Below are positions 25,467-33,560 of a DNA stretch of 64,000 nt, piece by piece. The DNA is taken from positions 496,001 through 560,000 of the forward strand of contig CAWVDN010000001.1 in NCBI GenBank assembly GCA_963928055.1. Reading direction: 5' to 3'. Below the pieces are notes generated by a model. It worked only from the letters and a program-made list of their open reading frames with translations. It was not told the DNA's origin and ran no database searches. Numbering within the stretch: position 1 is the stretch's first letter; each line of letters opens with the position of its first letter. Position numbers and translations under genes: made by a program. The DNA comes from Scatomonas sp963928055 (lineage in GTDB: Bacteria > Bacillota > Clostridia > Lachnospirales > Lachnospiraceae).

Positions 25467-25553
25467 TCTGTCGTCCTCCTTTAATTCTGTTGACCGCCGC
25501 TGATTAAGAAGTGGTCGGAGTGTCCGGCTCCTGAATCAGGGCTGATTTCATAC
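25467..25553 (-). promoter_or_regulatory. rpsO leader, possible S15 autoregulation site
   Basis: The predicted 87-nt leader can form several short stems (for example AATCAG / CTGATT near 25530-25545, and a GC-rich stem close to the SD). S15 represses its own mRNA through leader structures in several bacteria. The role here is inferred and no known S15 motif is firmly matched. Confidence 0.35.
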
Positions 25554-25559
25554 CGTCTT

Positions 25560-25588
25560 ACTATACCATAAGGAGTGGGAAATGTAAA
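25560..25588 (-). promoter_or_regulatory. Promoter for rpsO-pnp
   Basis: Minus strand: -35 TTTACA (25588-25583), 17-bp spacer, -10 TATAGT (25565-25560). Confidence 0.75.
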
Positions 25589-25742
25589 CTGTTTTTTCTT
25601 CTCCTGGAGAAAGCCTTTTTCTTCTCTTGTAAAAGCCTTTTTGCGAAAACTGAAAAGCATGGCAAAAAACAAAAGACAGAATTCCTCTGCTGCTGTAATT
25701 GAAAATCCGCCGAAATGGCGATAGATGATAAGAGTTGTTTTT

Positions 25743-25764
25743 CCGGGCGCAGATCTGCGCCCGG
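25743..25764. repeat. Perfect 22-bp palindrome just after the Rpn nuclease gene
   Basis: CCGGGCGCAGA followed by its exact reverse complement, 19 bp past the stop of the Rpn gene. On the minus strand it is followed by A-rich DNA, so it is not a standard terminator for that gene; on the plus strand T5 precedes rather than follows it. The rest of 25467-25783 holds the rpsO promoter and leader and nothing else I can identify. Confidence 0.65.
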
Positions 25765-25783
25765 ATCAGATTCATTCAGAGTG

Positions 25784-26632
25784 TTATTTCTGGATTTTTT
25801 CACGGAACTCCTGGACAGAATCCGCTTTAGCGGCCAGACTGATCCAGTCCTGCAGGATATCCAGATCCTTTTGGCTGTAGATCTGTTCTCGAAGAAGCGC
25901 TGAAACGCTGCCCTTTTCACGCAGAAGGCCAATGACCGCATCTGCTTTTCCTTCTGCTTTTCCTTCCGCTTTTTCATCACGGAGCATTTCTTCAAAAATC
26001 ATATAGCGTTCCTCCATTTCCCGGCTTTTTTTGACATTCTTTACCGTCCGCTGCAGTTGTTCGATAAAGGGATCATGAAAATCTTTTTCACTTTCTTGCA
26101 AATCAGCATGCAGATACTGCAAAAATCGGACCAGGGATTCCGGCACGAATTCCGGCCTGTTTCCGACTGTGTTCAGAAAAATGCAGCTGCAGCCATCCCC
26201 CAATTCCTTGAACTGATTTTCATTGCAGAGATTTTTGAAAGAATACCGATAATATCCTCTTTCAAAAGGGTCAAAATCGCAGATAAAAATCACATAGGAA
26301 TCCGGAAGTTCCGTATAAGAACGGCCTTTTAAAAGCATTTCCATGTCCATCTGACTGCGATAAAATCTGGCCCGTTTTCCTAAAGCCGATCTGCGGACCA
26401 CCTGCATTTCCACATCGTAGCATGTGTTTTTTTCATCTTTTGCATATACATCCAGACGGACCCCTTTATATTCCGGATGATAGACAATGCTTTTTTCCCT
26501 GCTGACATTTACCTTCTGAATCGGAATTTCTGTAATCAGTTCCAGAAGTTTTCTGCAGTTTTCTTCCTCGGCCATAACCGCGCCGAATATAAAATTATCT
26601 TTCAGTGTCAGATCTTTCAGTTTTTTGCCCAT
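25784..26632 (-). CDS. Rpn family recombination-promoting nuclease / PD-(D/E)XK transposase-like protein
   Basis: 282 residues from the ATG at 26632 (GGAGG 3 bp upstream; typical MGKKLKDLTLKDNF start). An ATG at 26647 would add five residues. The nuclease core is at about 45-85: 'GVRLDVYAKDE...YDVEMQV', giving the D...E-x-Q pattern of PDDEXK_2, then the 'RARFYRSQMDMEML' helix. The C-terminus is charged ('EKAEGKAEGKADAV'). Rpn proteins act in recA-independent transfer and in phage defence in some species. GC and codon use look lower than in the neighbours, which suggests acquisition. Confidence 0.88.
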   Translation of the reverse strand: MGKKLKDLTLKDNFIFGAVMAEEENCRKLLELITEIPIQKVNVSREKSIVYHPEYKGVRLDVYAKDEKNTCYDVEMQVVRRSALGKRARFYRSQMDMEMLLKGRSYTELPDSYVIFICDFDPFERGYYRYSFKNLCNENQFKELGDGCSCIFLNTVGNRPEFVPESLVRFLQYLHADLQESEKDFHDPFIEQLQRTVKNVKKSREMEERYMIFEEMLRDEKAEGKAEGKADAVIGLLREKGSVSALLREQIYSQKDLDILQDWISLAAKADSVQEFREKIQK

Positions 26633-26667
26633 ATTCCTCCATTCCACAGAGGAATCCTGTCAGTAGG

Positions 26668-26673
26668 ATTATA
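26668..26673 (-). promoter_or_regulatory. Extended -10 box for the Rpn gene
   Basis: Minus strand TGTTATAAT (TGn plus TATAAT) about 36 bp upstream of the chosen ATG; no good -35 is seen. Confidence 0.4.
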
Positions 26674-26770
26674 ACACAATCAGAATGTATCAGCCAGTGT
26701 CATTTCCCGGACAATCTCCTAAAATATCCGCGCTGCTTTTTGTTTTTCTTGTACAATCCCGCAGTTCGTC

Positions 26771-26800
26771 TTGACTTTGTTTTTTTTCCTGTGACAGAAT
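26771..26800 (+). promoter_or_regulatory. Probable promoter for azlCD
   Basis: -35 TTGACT (26771-26776), 18-bp spacer, -10 CAGAAT (26795-26800). Confidence 0.45.
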
Positions 26801-26850
26801 ATTCTCTGCAGTGCTGTACTGCGGATTTTGTTTATTTGAGGGAGATTTCT

Positions 26851-27576
26851 ATGAAACAGAAGAAAAAATGGTTCTCTCAGGGAATAAAAGACGGCGTGCC
26901 CATCGGTCTCGGATATTTTGCCGTGGCCTTTACTCTGGGGATCGCCGCGAAGAAGGTCGGCATGACCGCCGCTCAGGCCGCAGCCATGTCCCTGACCAAT
27001 CTTACCTCTGCCGGAGAGTTTGCCGCTCTGGGGATCATGGCCGCCGGAGCTTCCTACGGAGAGATGGCTCTGACACAGCTGATCATCAATCTCCGCTATT
27101 GCCTCATGTCCTGCTCCCTGTCCCAGAAGATCGATCCTTCCGCCGGTATGGGACACCGGCTGCTGGTGGCCTTCGGCGTTACGGATGAGATCTTCGGCGT
27201 ATCCATCGGTACAAAAGGCCGGTTAAGTCCTTTTTATTCCTACGGGATCATGTCGGTGGCAGTGCCGGGATGGACTCTGGGCACACTGATCGGCGTAATT
27301 TCCGGCAGTATCCTGCCCGGTCGGATCTTAAGCGCGCTCAGCGTAGCTCTCTACGCTATGTTCATCGCGGTGATCATCCCGCCCTGCCGGGAAAGCCGGA
27401 TCGTGGCCGGTCTCATCTGTGTCTCCATGGGAGCCAGTACCCTGTTTACCTATCTGCCGGTGGTCAGAGAAATTTCTTCCGGCATGCGGATCATTCTGCT
27501 GACCGTCATCATCGCCGGAGCCGCGGCTGTTCTCTTTCCCATAAGGGAAGAAAAGGAGGAAGAGCATGGAAAATAA
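26851..27576 (+). CDS. azlC: AzlC family branched-chain amino acid exporter subunit
   Basis: 241 residues from the ATG at 26851, placed by GAGGGAG 7 bp upstream and the typical MKQKKKWFSQGIKDGVPIGL start. Five to six membrane segments; the landmark 'LGYFAVAFTLGIAAKKVG' and the 'NLRYCLMSCSLSQKID' loop fit AzlC. With AzlD it exports branched-chain amino acids or analogues such as azaleucine. It overlaps azlD by 11 bp, which suggests translational coupling and a fixed ratio. Confidence 0.93.
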   Translation: MKQKKKWFSQGIKDGVPIGLGYFAVAFTLGIAAKKVGMTAAQAAAMSLTNLTSAGEFAALGIMAAGASYGEMALTQLIINLRYCLMSCSLSQKIDPSAGMGHRLLVAFGVTDEIFGVSIGTKGRLSPFYSYGIMSVAVPGWTLGTLIGVISGSILPGRILSALSVALYAMFIAVIIPPCRESRIVAGLICVSMGASTLFTYLPVVREISSGMRIILLTVIIAGAAAVLFPIREEKEEEHGK

Positions 27577-27877
27577 CGCCTGGATCTACATACTTGTCAT
27601 GGCCGGTGTCACTTACGGCATCCGCGTTCTGCCCCTGACTCTGATCCGCAAAGAGATCAAAAACGTTACTCTGCGGTCTTTCCTTTATTACGTTCCCTAT
27701 GTAACTCTGGCGGTCATGACCTTCCCGGCCATTCTCACCGCCACCCAGTCGCCCGTCTCCGGCGCCTTGGCCATGGCTGCGGCGGTACTTCTGGCGTATC
27801 TGCGCAGAAGCCTGATCCAGGTGGCCTGCGGAGCCTGTGCCATCGTAATGATCTGCGAACTGATCCTGCTCCATTAA
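27566..27877 (+). CDS. azlD: AzlD family small subunit of branched-chain amino acid exporter
   Basis: 103 residues, four membrane segments, with 'AGVTYGIRVLPLTLIRKEIKN' and 'SFLYYVPYVTLAVMTFPAIL' typical of AzlD. It pairs with AzlC encoded just upstream. SD GGAGGAAG lies inside the end of azlC. Confidence 0.93.
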   Translation: MENNAWIYILVMAGVTYGIRVLPLTLIRKEIKNVTLRSFLYYVPYVTLAVMTFPAILTATQSPVSGALAMAAAVLLAYLRRSLIQVACGACAIVMICELILLH

Positions 27878-27932
27878 ACCGAAAGGCGGGATCCGTAACG
27901 CCTGTTCTTCACGGTCCTGCGGATTTCTTATC

Positions 27933-27969
27933 AAAAAGGCGGCCGCCTTTTCCTTAGCGCCGCCTTTTT
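27933..27969. terminator. Bidirectional terminator between azlD and ridA
   Basis: AAAAAGGCGG / CCGCCTTTTT, 10-bp stem with a 17-nt loop; serves both convergent transcripts. Confidence 0.85.
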
Positions 27970-27994
27970 GTGTCTTATACGGATCCGTATTTCC

Positions 27995-28372
27995 TTACAC
28001 TTCCACCATGCACTCAATCTCTACTTTGGCCGCCTTAGGCAGTTCTTTTACCGCCACGCAGGAGCGCGCGGGATAGTTTCCCTCAAAAAAGCTGCCGTAC
28101 ACTTCATTGACTTTTGCAAAATCCCCCATATCCGTCAGGAAGATCGTGGTCTTCACCACTCTGGATCTGTCGGTTCCCGCTTCTTTCATGATGGTCTCGA
28201 GATTTTTCAGGGAATTTGCCGCCTGTTCTTCCACCGCCTCCGGGATGCTCCCGTCTCTCATATCGAAGCCCAGCTGGCCGGAGATAAATAAGAACCCGCC
28301 GCTCCTGACCGCCTGCACATAGGGGCCGATAGCTGCCGGAGCTTTTTCTGTACAGATGATTTCTTTCGCCAT
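27995..28372 (-). CDS. ridA: RidA family 2-iminobutanoate/2-iminopropanoate deaminase
   Basis: 125 residues. Rid family signature: 'GPYVQAVRSGGFLFISGQLG', 'VVKTTIFLTDMGDFAKVNEVY' and the catalytic Arg in 'YPARSCVAVKELP' with the final acidic E118 region. It clears reactive enamines and imines made by PLP enzymes. Its leader contains a hairpin related to the 324-bp element at 47.7-48.0 kb. Confidence 0.94.
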   Translation of the reverse strand: MAKEIICTEKAPAAIGPYVQAVRSGGFLFISGQLGFDMRDGSIPEAVEEQAANSLKNLETIMKEAGTDRSRVVKTTIFLTDMGDFAKVNEVYGSFFEGNYPARSCVAVKELPKAAKVEIECMVEV

Positions 28373-28390
28373 GTTTCAGTCCTCCTATCT

Positions 28391-28440
28391 ATATTCCTTA
28401 GCGTCCATGTACAGAGGAACAACGTCTCTTGTACACGGAT
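28391..28440. repeat. Short hairpin related to the large inverted-repeat element (collapsed copy)
   Basis: TTAGCGTCCATGTACAGAGG near 28398 and CTCTTGTACACGGA near 28426 form an imperfect inverted repeat. The left arm matches the terminal repeat of the big element (TTAGCGTCAGTGTACAAGG) at most positions. It lies between the ridA promoter and start codon, so it should be transcribed as a leader hairpin. Confidence 0.55.
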
Positions 28441-28451
28441 ACTGCCGTTTC

Positions 28452-28481
28452 ATTATAACTCTCCTTTCCTGCTTTTGGCAA
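28452..28481 (-). promoter_or_regulatory. Promoter for ridA
   Basis: Minus strand: -35 TTGCCA (28481-28476), 18-bp spacer, -10 TATAAT (28457-28452). The leader is about 70 nt. Confidence 0.6.
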
Positions 28482-28536
28482 CGGCTGTGCTTTTATCAGT
28501 CATTTTCTCGTATTTAAGAATATTGTCTTGTATTTC

Positions 28537-28565
28537 TTGACTTTCCGCTCTTTTTTACGCATAAT
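28537..28565 (+). promoter_or_regulatory. Promoter for the HD-domain gene
   Basis: -35 TTGACT (28537-28542), 17-bp spacer, -10 CATAAT (28560-28565). Confidence 0.6.
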
Positions 28566-28599
28566 AATAGTATCAAACCATAGAAAGAAGTGATTGCCG

Positions 28600-29094
28600 A
28601 TGGATATTACTATTTCCGGGGATACGGACGCGGAGTTTCTGAGCTGCGTGGAGGATATCCTCCGGAACCGGGAATTTCGCCAGCTGATCCATTATAAACA
28701 GCATTTGAATACTACCCGGTTCCTCCATTGCCTGAACGTATCGTACATTTCCTGGCGCCTGGCCAAAAAATTCCGCCTGGACGCCAGGACGGCAGCCCGG
28801 GCGGGACTGCTCCATGACTTCTGTCCCTACGATTTTAAGGAGCCAGTCCCCACCGGAGAACATCAGGCATTTTATCATCCAAAAGCTGCGGCTTACAACA
28901 GCGCGGCAAATTTTCAGCTCAGCGAAAAGGAGCATGCGGCGATTCTTTCCCATATGTTCCCTCTGGGTCCGATCCCCGCTTCCAGGGAAGCCTGGATCAT
29001 TACCTGCGCCGACAAGCTCTGCGCCACGGTGGAGCTCTTTCAGATGCCCATCGCCATGGCCAGACCCGGCAGGGTCAAGATCAGCGCTGCCTGA
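28600..29094 (+). CDS. HD-domain protein (predicted phosphohydrolase)
   Basis: 164 residues from the ATG at 28600; a TTG two codons upstream is less likely. The HD pattern is present: His in 'TRFLHCLNVSYISWRLA' (about 43), HD in 'AGLLHDFCPYDF' (about 73-74), a further His in 'AAILSHMFPLG', and Asp in 'ITCADKLCATVE' (about 140). Small stand-alone HD proteins of this size in Clostridia are often metal-dependent phosphatases or nucleotidases; the substrate is unknown. Single gene with its own promoter and terminator. Confidence 0.85.
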   Translation: MDITISGDTDAEFLSCVEDILRNREFRQLIHYKQHLNTTRFLHCLNVSYISWRLAKKFRLDARTAARAGLLHDFCPYDFKEPVPTGEHQAFYHPKAAAYNSAANFQLSEKEHAAILSHMFPLGPIPASREAWIITCADKLCATVELFQMPIAMARPGRVKISAA

Positions 29095-29118
29095 TCCGCA
29101 GCGTTCTTCCCGGAAAAC

Positions 29119-29171
29119 AAAAAGGCGCCCCGTCGGGATCTGCTCCTGCAGTTCCCTCGGGGTGCCTTTTT
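29119..29171. terminator. Bidirectional terminator between the HD gene and the ABC exporter
   Basis: AAAAAGGCGCCCCG / CGGGGTGCCTTTTT, a long stem with one G-T pair, between convergent genes. Confidence 0.85.
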
Positions 29172-29190
29172 GTTTCTTTGAAATTCTCTT

Positions 29191-31074
29191 TTAGGACAAT
29201 TCCAGTTTTCCTGTATACAACTGATAATAGGTACCGTGCTCTTTGATCAGATCCTCATGGGTTCCTCTCTCAATGATCCGGCCGTGCTCCAGAACGATAA
29301 TGGCATCGCTGTTGCGGATGGTAGACAGACGGTGGGCAATAACGAATACCGTTCTGCCTTTCATCAGATTGTCCATTCCCTTCTGGACAATGGCCTCGGT
29401 ACGGGTATCGATGCTGGAGGTTGCCTCATCCAGGATCAGTACCGGCGGATCGGCGATCGCCGCCCGGGCAATGGCCAGCAGCTGTCTCTGTCCCTGGGAG
29501 AGCTGTTCTCCGTCTCCCGAAAGCATGGTGTCGTATCCCTGAGGCAGTCTCTGGATAAACTGATCCGCGTATGCCAGCTTGGCGGCCTCATATACCTGCT
29601 CGTCGGTGGCGTCCAGTTTTCCGTAGCGGATGTTCTCCATAATGGTGCCGGTGAACAGATGCGTATCCTGCAGTACAATACCCAGAGAACGTCTCAGATC
29701 CGCTTTCTTGATCTTATTGATGTTGATGTCGTCGTAGCGGATCTTGCCGTCCTGCACATCGTAGAACCGGTTGATCAGGTTGGTGATGGTGGTCTTTCCG
29801 GCGCCGGTGGAGCCTACGAAGGCCAGCTTCTGACCCGGTTTCGCGTACAGGGTAAGATCATGCAGCACGATCTTTTCCGGCGTATAGCCGAAAGACATAT
29901 CGTAGAAGCGGACGTCTCCCTTCAGCTCTGTATAGGTAACCGTACCGTCCGCCTGATGCGGATGCTTCCAGGCCCAGAGGCCGGTGCGCTCCTGGCACTC
30001 CGTAAGGTTTCCGTTTTCGTCTTTTCTGGCGTTGACCAGTTTTACGTAGCCGTCGTCCACTTCCGGCTCCTCATCCATCATGTTGAAGATACGCTCGGCG
30101 CCTGCCAGAGCCATGATGATGGAGTTGAACTGCTGGGCCACCTGCATAAAGGGCTGCGTAAAGCTCTTGGTAAACTGCAGATAGGCCACGATGGTACCGA
30201 TGGTCAGCCCGCCGATGTTGTTCAGCATCAGAATGCCGCCCAGAACCGCGGTCAGCACGAACTGCAGGTTGCCCAGGTTTCCGATCACCGGCCCCATGAT
30301 ACTCGCGTAGGTATGAGCGGTGGAGGAACTCTCGTACAGCCTCTCGTTCAGCTCGTCAAATTCCATCTCGGACTGGACCTCGTGGTTAAAGACCTTTACG
30401 ACCTTCTGGCCGTTCATGCGCTCCTCGGAAAATCCGGTGATGGCGGCCAGGTCCATCTGCTGGCGGACAAAGTATTTTCCGCTGCCTCCGCCCAGCTTTT
30501 TGGCCACCAGGTAGAGGATAAAGATCATGGCCACTGCCAGGATGGTCAGCAGGGGGCTCAGGATCAGCATGGAGATAAATGTCACAATGATGGAAAACGC
30601 GGACATCAGCACCTGGGGGATGGACTGGTTGATCATCTGCCGCAGGGTATCCGTATCGTTTGTGTACAGACTCATGATGGATCCGTTGGTATTCTGATCG
30701 AAATAACGGATGGGCAGCGTCTGCATGTGCTCAAACATCTCATCCCTTACCCGTTTCAGCACGCCCTGTCCGATGCGGACCATGAGACGGCTGTAGATAA
30801 AAGCGGACAGCACGCCCACGATAAAGATGGCGCCCAGCACGGCCAGGGCCTTGTAAAATCCGGCGAACTGGGGATCCGCCTGATCCATCAGGGGCAGGAT
30901 GTAATCGTCCAGCATGATCTGCATAGAGAAAGACACAGCAATGTTGGAAATGGCGCAGAGCAGGATACATACAAATACGATGATAAATTCCGCTTTATAG
31001 GTACCTGTTACATATTTCAGAAGCCGCGCTGCTGTCTTCATTGTATTTTTCGTAACTCTCGGTTTCTTATCCAT
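29191..31074 (-). CDS. ABC exporter half-transporter with consensus ATPase (type IV fold)
   Basis: 627 residues. Six membrane helices (about 1-330) and an ATPase domain with Walker A GSTGAGKTT, signature LSQGQ and Walker B LDEATSSID that has the catalytic Glu. Between them lies a family-typical insertion (about 345-390) rich in charged residues. It overlaps the stop of its partner by one base (ATGA-type junction), so the two form a heterodimer like BmrCD or TM287/288. The MarR gene upstream suggests control by a drug-like ligand. Confidence 0.93.
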   Translation of the reverse strand: MDKKPRVTKNTMKTAARLLKYVTGTYKAEFIIVFVCILLCAISNIAVSFSMQIMLDDYILPLMDQADPQFAGFYKALAVLGAIFIVGVLSAFIYSRLMVRIGQGVLKRVRDEMFEHMQTLPIRYFDQNTNGSIMSLYTNDTDTLRQMINQSIPQVLMSAFSIIVTFISMLILSPLLTILAVAMIFILYLVAKKLGGGSGKYFVRQQMDLAAITGFSEERMNGQKVVKVFNHEVQSEMEFDELNERLYESSSTAHTYASIMGPVIGNLGNLQFVLTAVLGGILMLNNIGGLTIGTIVAYLQFTKSFTQPFMQVAQQFNSIIMALAGAERIFNMMDEEPEVDDGYVKLVNARKDENGNLTECQERTGLWAWKHPHQADGTVTYTELKGDVRFYDMSFGYTPEKIVLHDLTLYAKPGQKLAFVGSTGAGKTTITNLINRFYDVQDGKIRYDDININKIKKADLRRSLGIVLQDTHLFTGTIMENIRYGKLDATDEQVYEAAKLAYADQFIQRLPQGYDTMLSGDGEQLSQGQRQLLAIARAAIADPPVLILDEATSSIDTRTEAIVQKGMDNLMKGRTVFVIAHRLSTIRNSDAIIVLEHGRIIERGTHEDLIKEHGTYYQLYTGKLELS

Positions 31075-32801
31075 TACTCTTCCCTCCCTTTCACCTGGGA
31101 TTCATAAACCTCACGGTAAATCTGGTTGGTCTTAAGGAGTTCTTCCGAGGTGCCGACGCCGTTGATCTCGCCGTTGTCGATGACGATGATCTGGTCCGCG
31201 TCCTCGATGGAGGAAACTCTCTGAGAAATAATGATCTTGGTAGTATCCGGGATCTCTTCGCGGAAGGCCTTCCGGATCAGGGCGTCTGTCTTGGTATCCA
31301 CGGCGCTGGTGGAATCATCCAGGATCAGGATCTTGGGCTTTTTCAGCAGAGCCCTGGCGATACAGAGTCTCTGGCGCTGACCGCCGGATACGTTGTTTCC
31401 TCCCTGAACGATCATGGTATTGTAGCCGTCCGGGAACTCACGGATAAATCCGTCCGCCTGAGCCAGCTTGCAGACTCTCTCTACTTCCTCGTCGCTGGCG
31501 GTCTCATCTCCCCAGCGCACGTTGTCGTAGATCGTACCGGTAAACAGTACGTTCTTCTGCAGCACCACGGACACCTGATCTCTCAGAGCCTCCATATCGT
31601 AGTCCCGCACATCGATGCCGCCTACCTTCACAGCTCCCTCTGTCACATCATACAGTCTGGGGATCAGCTGGACCAGAGAACTCTTGGAACTTCCGGTTCC
31701 GCCGAAGATACCGATCATCTGTCCGGACTTGATGTGAAGATTTACGTTCTTCAGGGCGGGTTTGAGACGTTTGCCGCCGTAGCTGAAGTCTACATTCTCG
31801 AAATCGATGTCGCCGTTGGGAACCTCTTTGACAGTCGTTTCTCTGTTGGCCAGATCCGGCTCCTCTTTCAGCACTTCCACGATACGGTCCGTGGAAGCTC
31901 CGGCGATCATGTTCATAACGAACACGAAGGATACCATCATCAGGGAGGAAAGGATCTGCAGCGCGTAAACCAGCACACTGGTCAGTTCTCCCGCTTCCAT
32001 GGTTCCGAAGACGATATCTTTTCCGCCCATAAGGACGATAAGGATGATCACGGAATACATGACCAGCATCATGACCGGACTGTTAAAGGCCACGATCTTC
32101 TCCGCTTTGGTAAACAGATTAAAGACAATGCCGGAGATCCCGTGGAATTTTTCGATCTCATGATCTTCCCTTACATAAGCCTTGACCACTCGGGCAGCGT
32201 TGACATTTTCCTGCACCGTATTATTCAGCACGTCGTACTCGTCAAACACCTGCTCAAAATACTTGTGGGCGCATTTGGCGATAAAGATCAGGGCAAATCC
32301 CAGCAGCGGAACGGCAACCAGGAAGATCAGAGCCACCTTCACGTTGATGGCCATGGTCATGATCCAGGAAAGAATGATCATGATGGGGGCCCGGGCCAGC
32401 ATACGGATGGTCATCATGTAAGCCATCTGTACGTTGGTGATATCCGTGGTCAGCCTGGTGACCAGACCGGAGGTGGAAAAATGGTCTATATTCTTAAAGG
32501 AAAAGCTCTGCACCTTATAGAAAATATCATGGCGCAGATTCTTGGCGTAGCCGGCGCCTGCCTGTGCCGCGAAACGGCCGGCCATGGCTCCGAAAAACAA
32601 AGCCAGCATGGCCACCAACGCCATCAGGATTCCCATTTTGACTACGTAGCCGAGATCCTGTCCCTGGATTCCGATATCGATGATATAGGACATCTGGAAG
32701 GGAATGATCACTTCCATCAGAACCTCAAGAATGACGAACAGCGGTGCTAATATGGATTGCTTTTTATACTCTCGTATGGATTTAAATAGCAGTCTATTCA
32801 T
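31074..32801 (-). CDS. ABC exporter half-transporter with degenerate ATPase site
   Basis: 575 residues, six membrane helices and an ATPase domain. Walker A is GGTGSSKSS, signature VSGGQ, and the Walker B segment reads LDDSTSAVD: the catalytic Glu is Asp. This is the usual asymmetry of heterodimeric exporters, where the partner gene carries the active site. Second gene of the marR-led operon, 49 bp after marR. Confidence 0.93.
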   Translation of the reverse strand: MNRLLFKSIREYKKQSILAPLFVILEVLMEVIIPFQMSYIIDIGIQGQDLGYVVKMGILMALVAMLALFFGAMAGRFAAQAGAGYAKNLRHDIFYKVQSFSFKNIDHFSTSGLVTRLTTDITNVQMAYMMTIRMLARAPIMIILSWIMTMAINVKVALIFLVAVPLLGFALIFIAKCAHKYFEQVFDEYDVLNNTVQENVNAARVVKAYVREDHEIEKFHGISGIVFNLFTKAEKIVAFNSPVMMLVMYSVIILIVLMGGKDIVFGTMEAGELTSVLVYALQILSSLMMVSFVFVMNMIAGASTDRIVEVLKEEPDLANRETTVKEVPNGDIDFENVDFSYGGKRLKPALKNVNLHIKSGQMIGIFGGTGSSKSSLVQLIPRLYDVTEGAVKVGGIDVRDYDMEALRDQVSVVLQKNVLFTGTIYDNVRWGDETASDEEVERVCKLAQADGFIREFPDGYNTMIVQGGNNVSGGQRQRLCIARALLKKPKILILDDSTSAVDTKTDALIRKAFREEIPDTTKIIISQRVSSIEDADQIIVIDNGEINGVGTSEELLKTNQIYREVYESQVKGREE

Positions 32802-32850
32802 ACAATTCTCCCTCTCTGTGTTATTTTTTCCGCATGAAGTTTAAAACTTT

Positions 32851-33285
32851 TTATTCCTCCGCGACGATATTTTCATACAATCTCCGCAGATAATCCCGGA
32901 GCGTTTCCTGCTCTTTTTCCGTAAACCCCCGGACCATACGTTTTTCCATGGCCTGGCCTTCCCGGATGACTTCCTGCACAAAACTTTCCTCCTGGCCGGT
33001 CAGCGTAACGATCTTCATGCGCTTATCTCTTTCGCTGACCGCGATCCTGATGAAACCTTTGCTTTCCATGAGCCGCAGAATACTGACAACCGTAGAATGA
33101 GCGATCCGCATGTGATCCTGAATATCTTTCTGACTTGTTTCCTGCTTACCTTCTCTTCCTTTCAGGAAATGCAGGATCTTCATCTGCTGCATGGTCAGAT
33201 TAAAGCCCTTACAGTCACGGTTCACTCGCTGTCCCATAGTTTCGCTGAGGATCTTGATCAGCGATCCTATGCTCTGCCTCTCCAT
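32851..33285 (-). CDS. MarR family transcriptional regulator
   Basis: 144 residues, winged helix-turn-helix. The recognition helix region is 'TSQKDIQDHMRIAHSTVVSILRLMESKGFI' (about 55-85; the beta wing with 'SERDKRMKIVTLT' follows). SD AGGAGG precedes the ATG at 33285. It heads the exporter operon, and two tandem operator-like sites lie at its own promoter, so it very likely represses the whole unit until a ligand binds. Confidence 0.93.
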   Translation of the reverse strand: MERQSIGSLIKILSETMGQRVNRDCKGFNLTMQQMKILHFLKGREGKQETSQKDIQDHMRIAHSTVVSILRLMESKGFIRIAVSERDKRMKIVTLTGQEESFVQEVIREGQAMEKRMVRGFTEKEQETLRDYLRRLYENIVAEE

Positions 33286-33306
33286 CGTTTCACCTCCTTG
33301 CTCAAT

Positions 33307-33341
33307 TGTCGCATCCTACACTTTTTCTGTCGTATCCTACA
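33307..33341 (-). promoter_or_regulatory. Tandem MarR operator sites
   Basis: Two copies of TGTAGGATRCGACA (33320-33307 and 33341-33328) in direct orientation, 21 bp apart, i.e. two helical turns. Each is an imperfect palindrome TGTnGnATnCnACA, the form MarR dimers bind. The first overlaps the transcription start, the second lies just downstream. Confidence 0.7.
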
Positions 33342-33342
33342 T

Positions 33343-33371
33343 ATTATATTAAGTATTTTTTTTAATGTCAA
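33343..33371 (-). promoter_or_regulatory. Perfect-consensus sigma-A promoter of the marR-exporter operon
   Basis: Minus strand: TTGACA (33371-33366), exactly 17 bp, TATAAT (33348-33343). A promoter this strong needs a repressor, which fits the overlapping operator sites. Confidence 0.88.
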
Positions 33372-33453
33372 TACCGTTGGTTTTAATCTTTTTCGATTTG
33401 TGATTTTTGCTTTTTCGCACAAAAAAATCTGTCTGTTTTTTTCAATTATGCAT

Positions 33454-33486
33454 AAAAAAACAGAAGAGGCCAAAGGGTCTCCTCTG
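33454..33486 (-). terminator. Intrinsic terminator after the Gx transporter gene
   Basis: Minus strand stem CAGAGGAG / CCTCTTCTG (one G-T) followed by T7. Ends the GH120-NusG-Gx operon. Confidence 0.8.
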
Positions 33487-33560
33487 CAGAAAATTTTATG
33501 AAATTACAGCGTGCCGGAATTGGCGGCTACTTACCGGATATCCGTCAGTTCCGACCGCCA

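Noticed and set aside
25561..25995. Minus-strand ORF of 144 codons overlapping the Rpn gene end
   Set aside because: It is an alternative frame of the Rpn 3' region running through the rpsO promoter; no SD.
33307..33341. CRISPR-like repeats
   Set aside because: Only two copies of 14 bp, lying on a promoter; they fit an operator. No CRISPR array is visible anywhere in the window.
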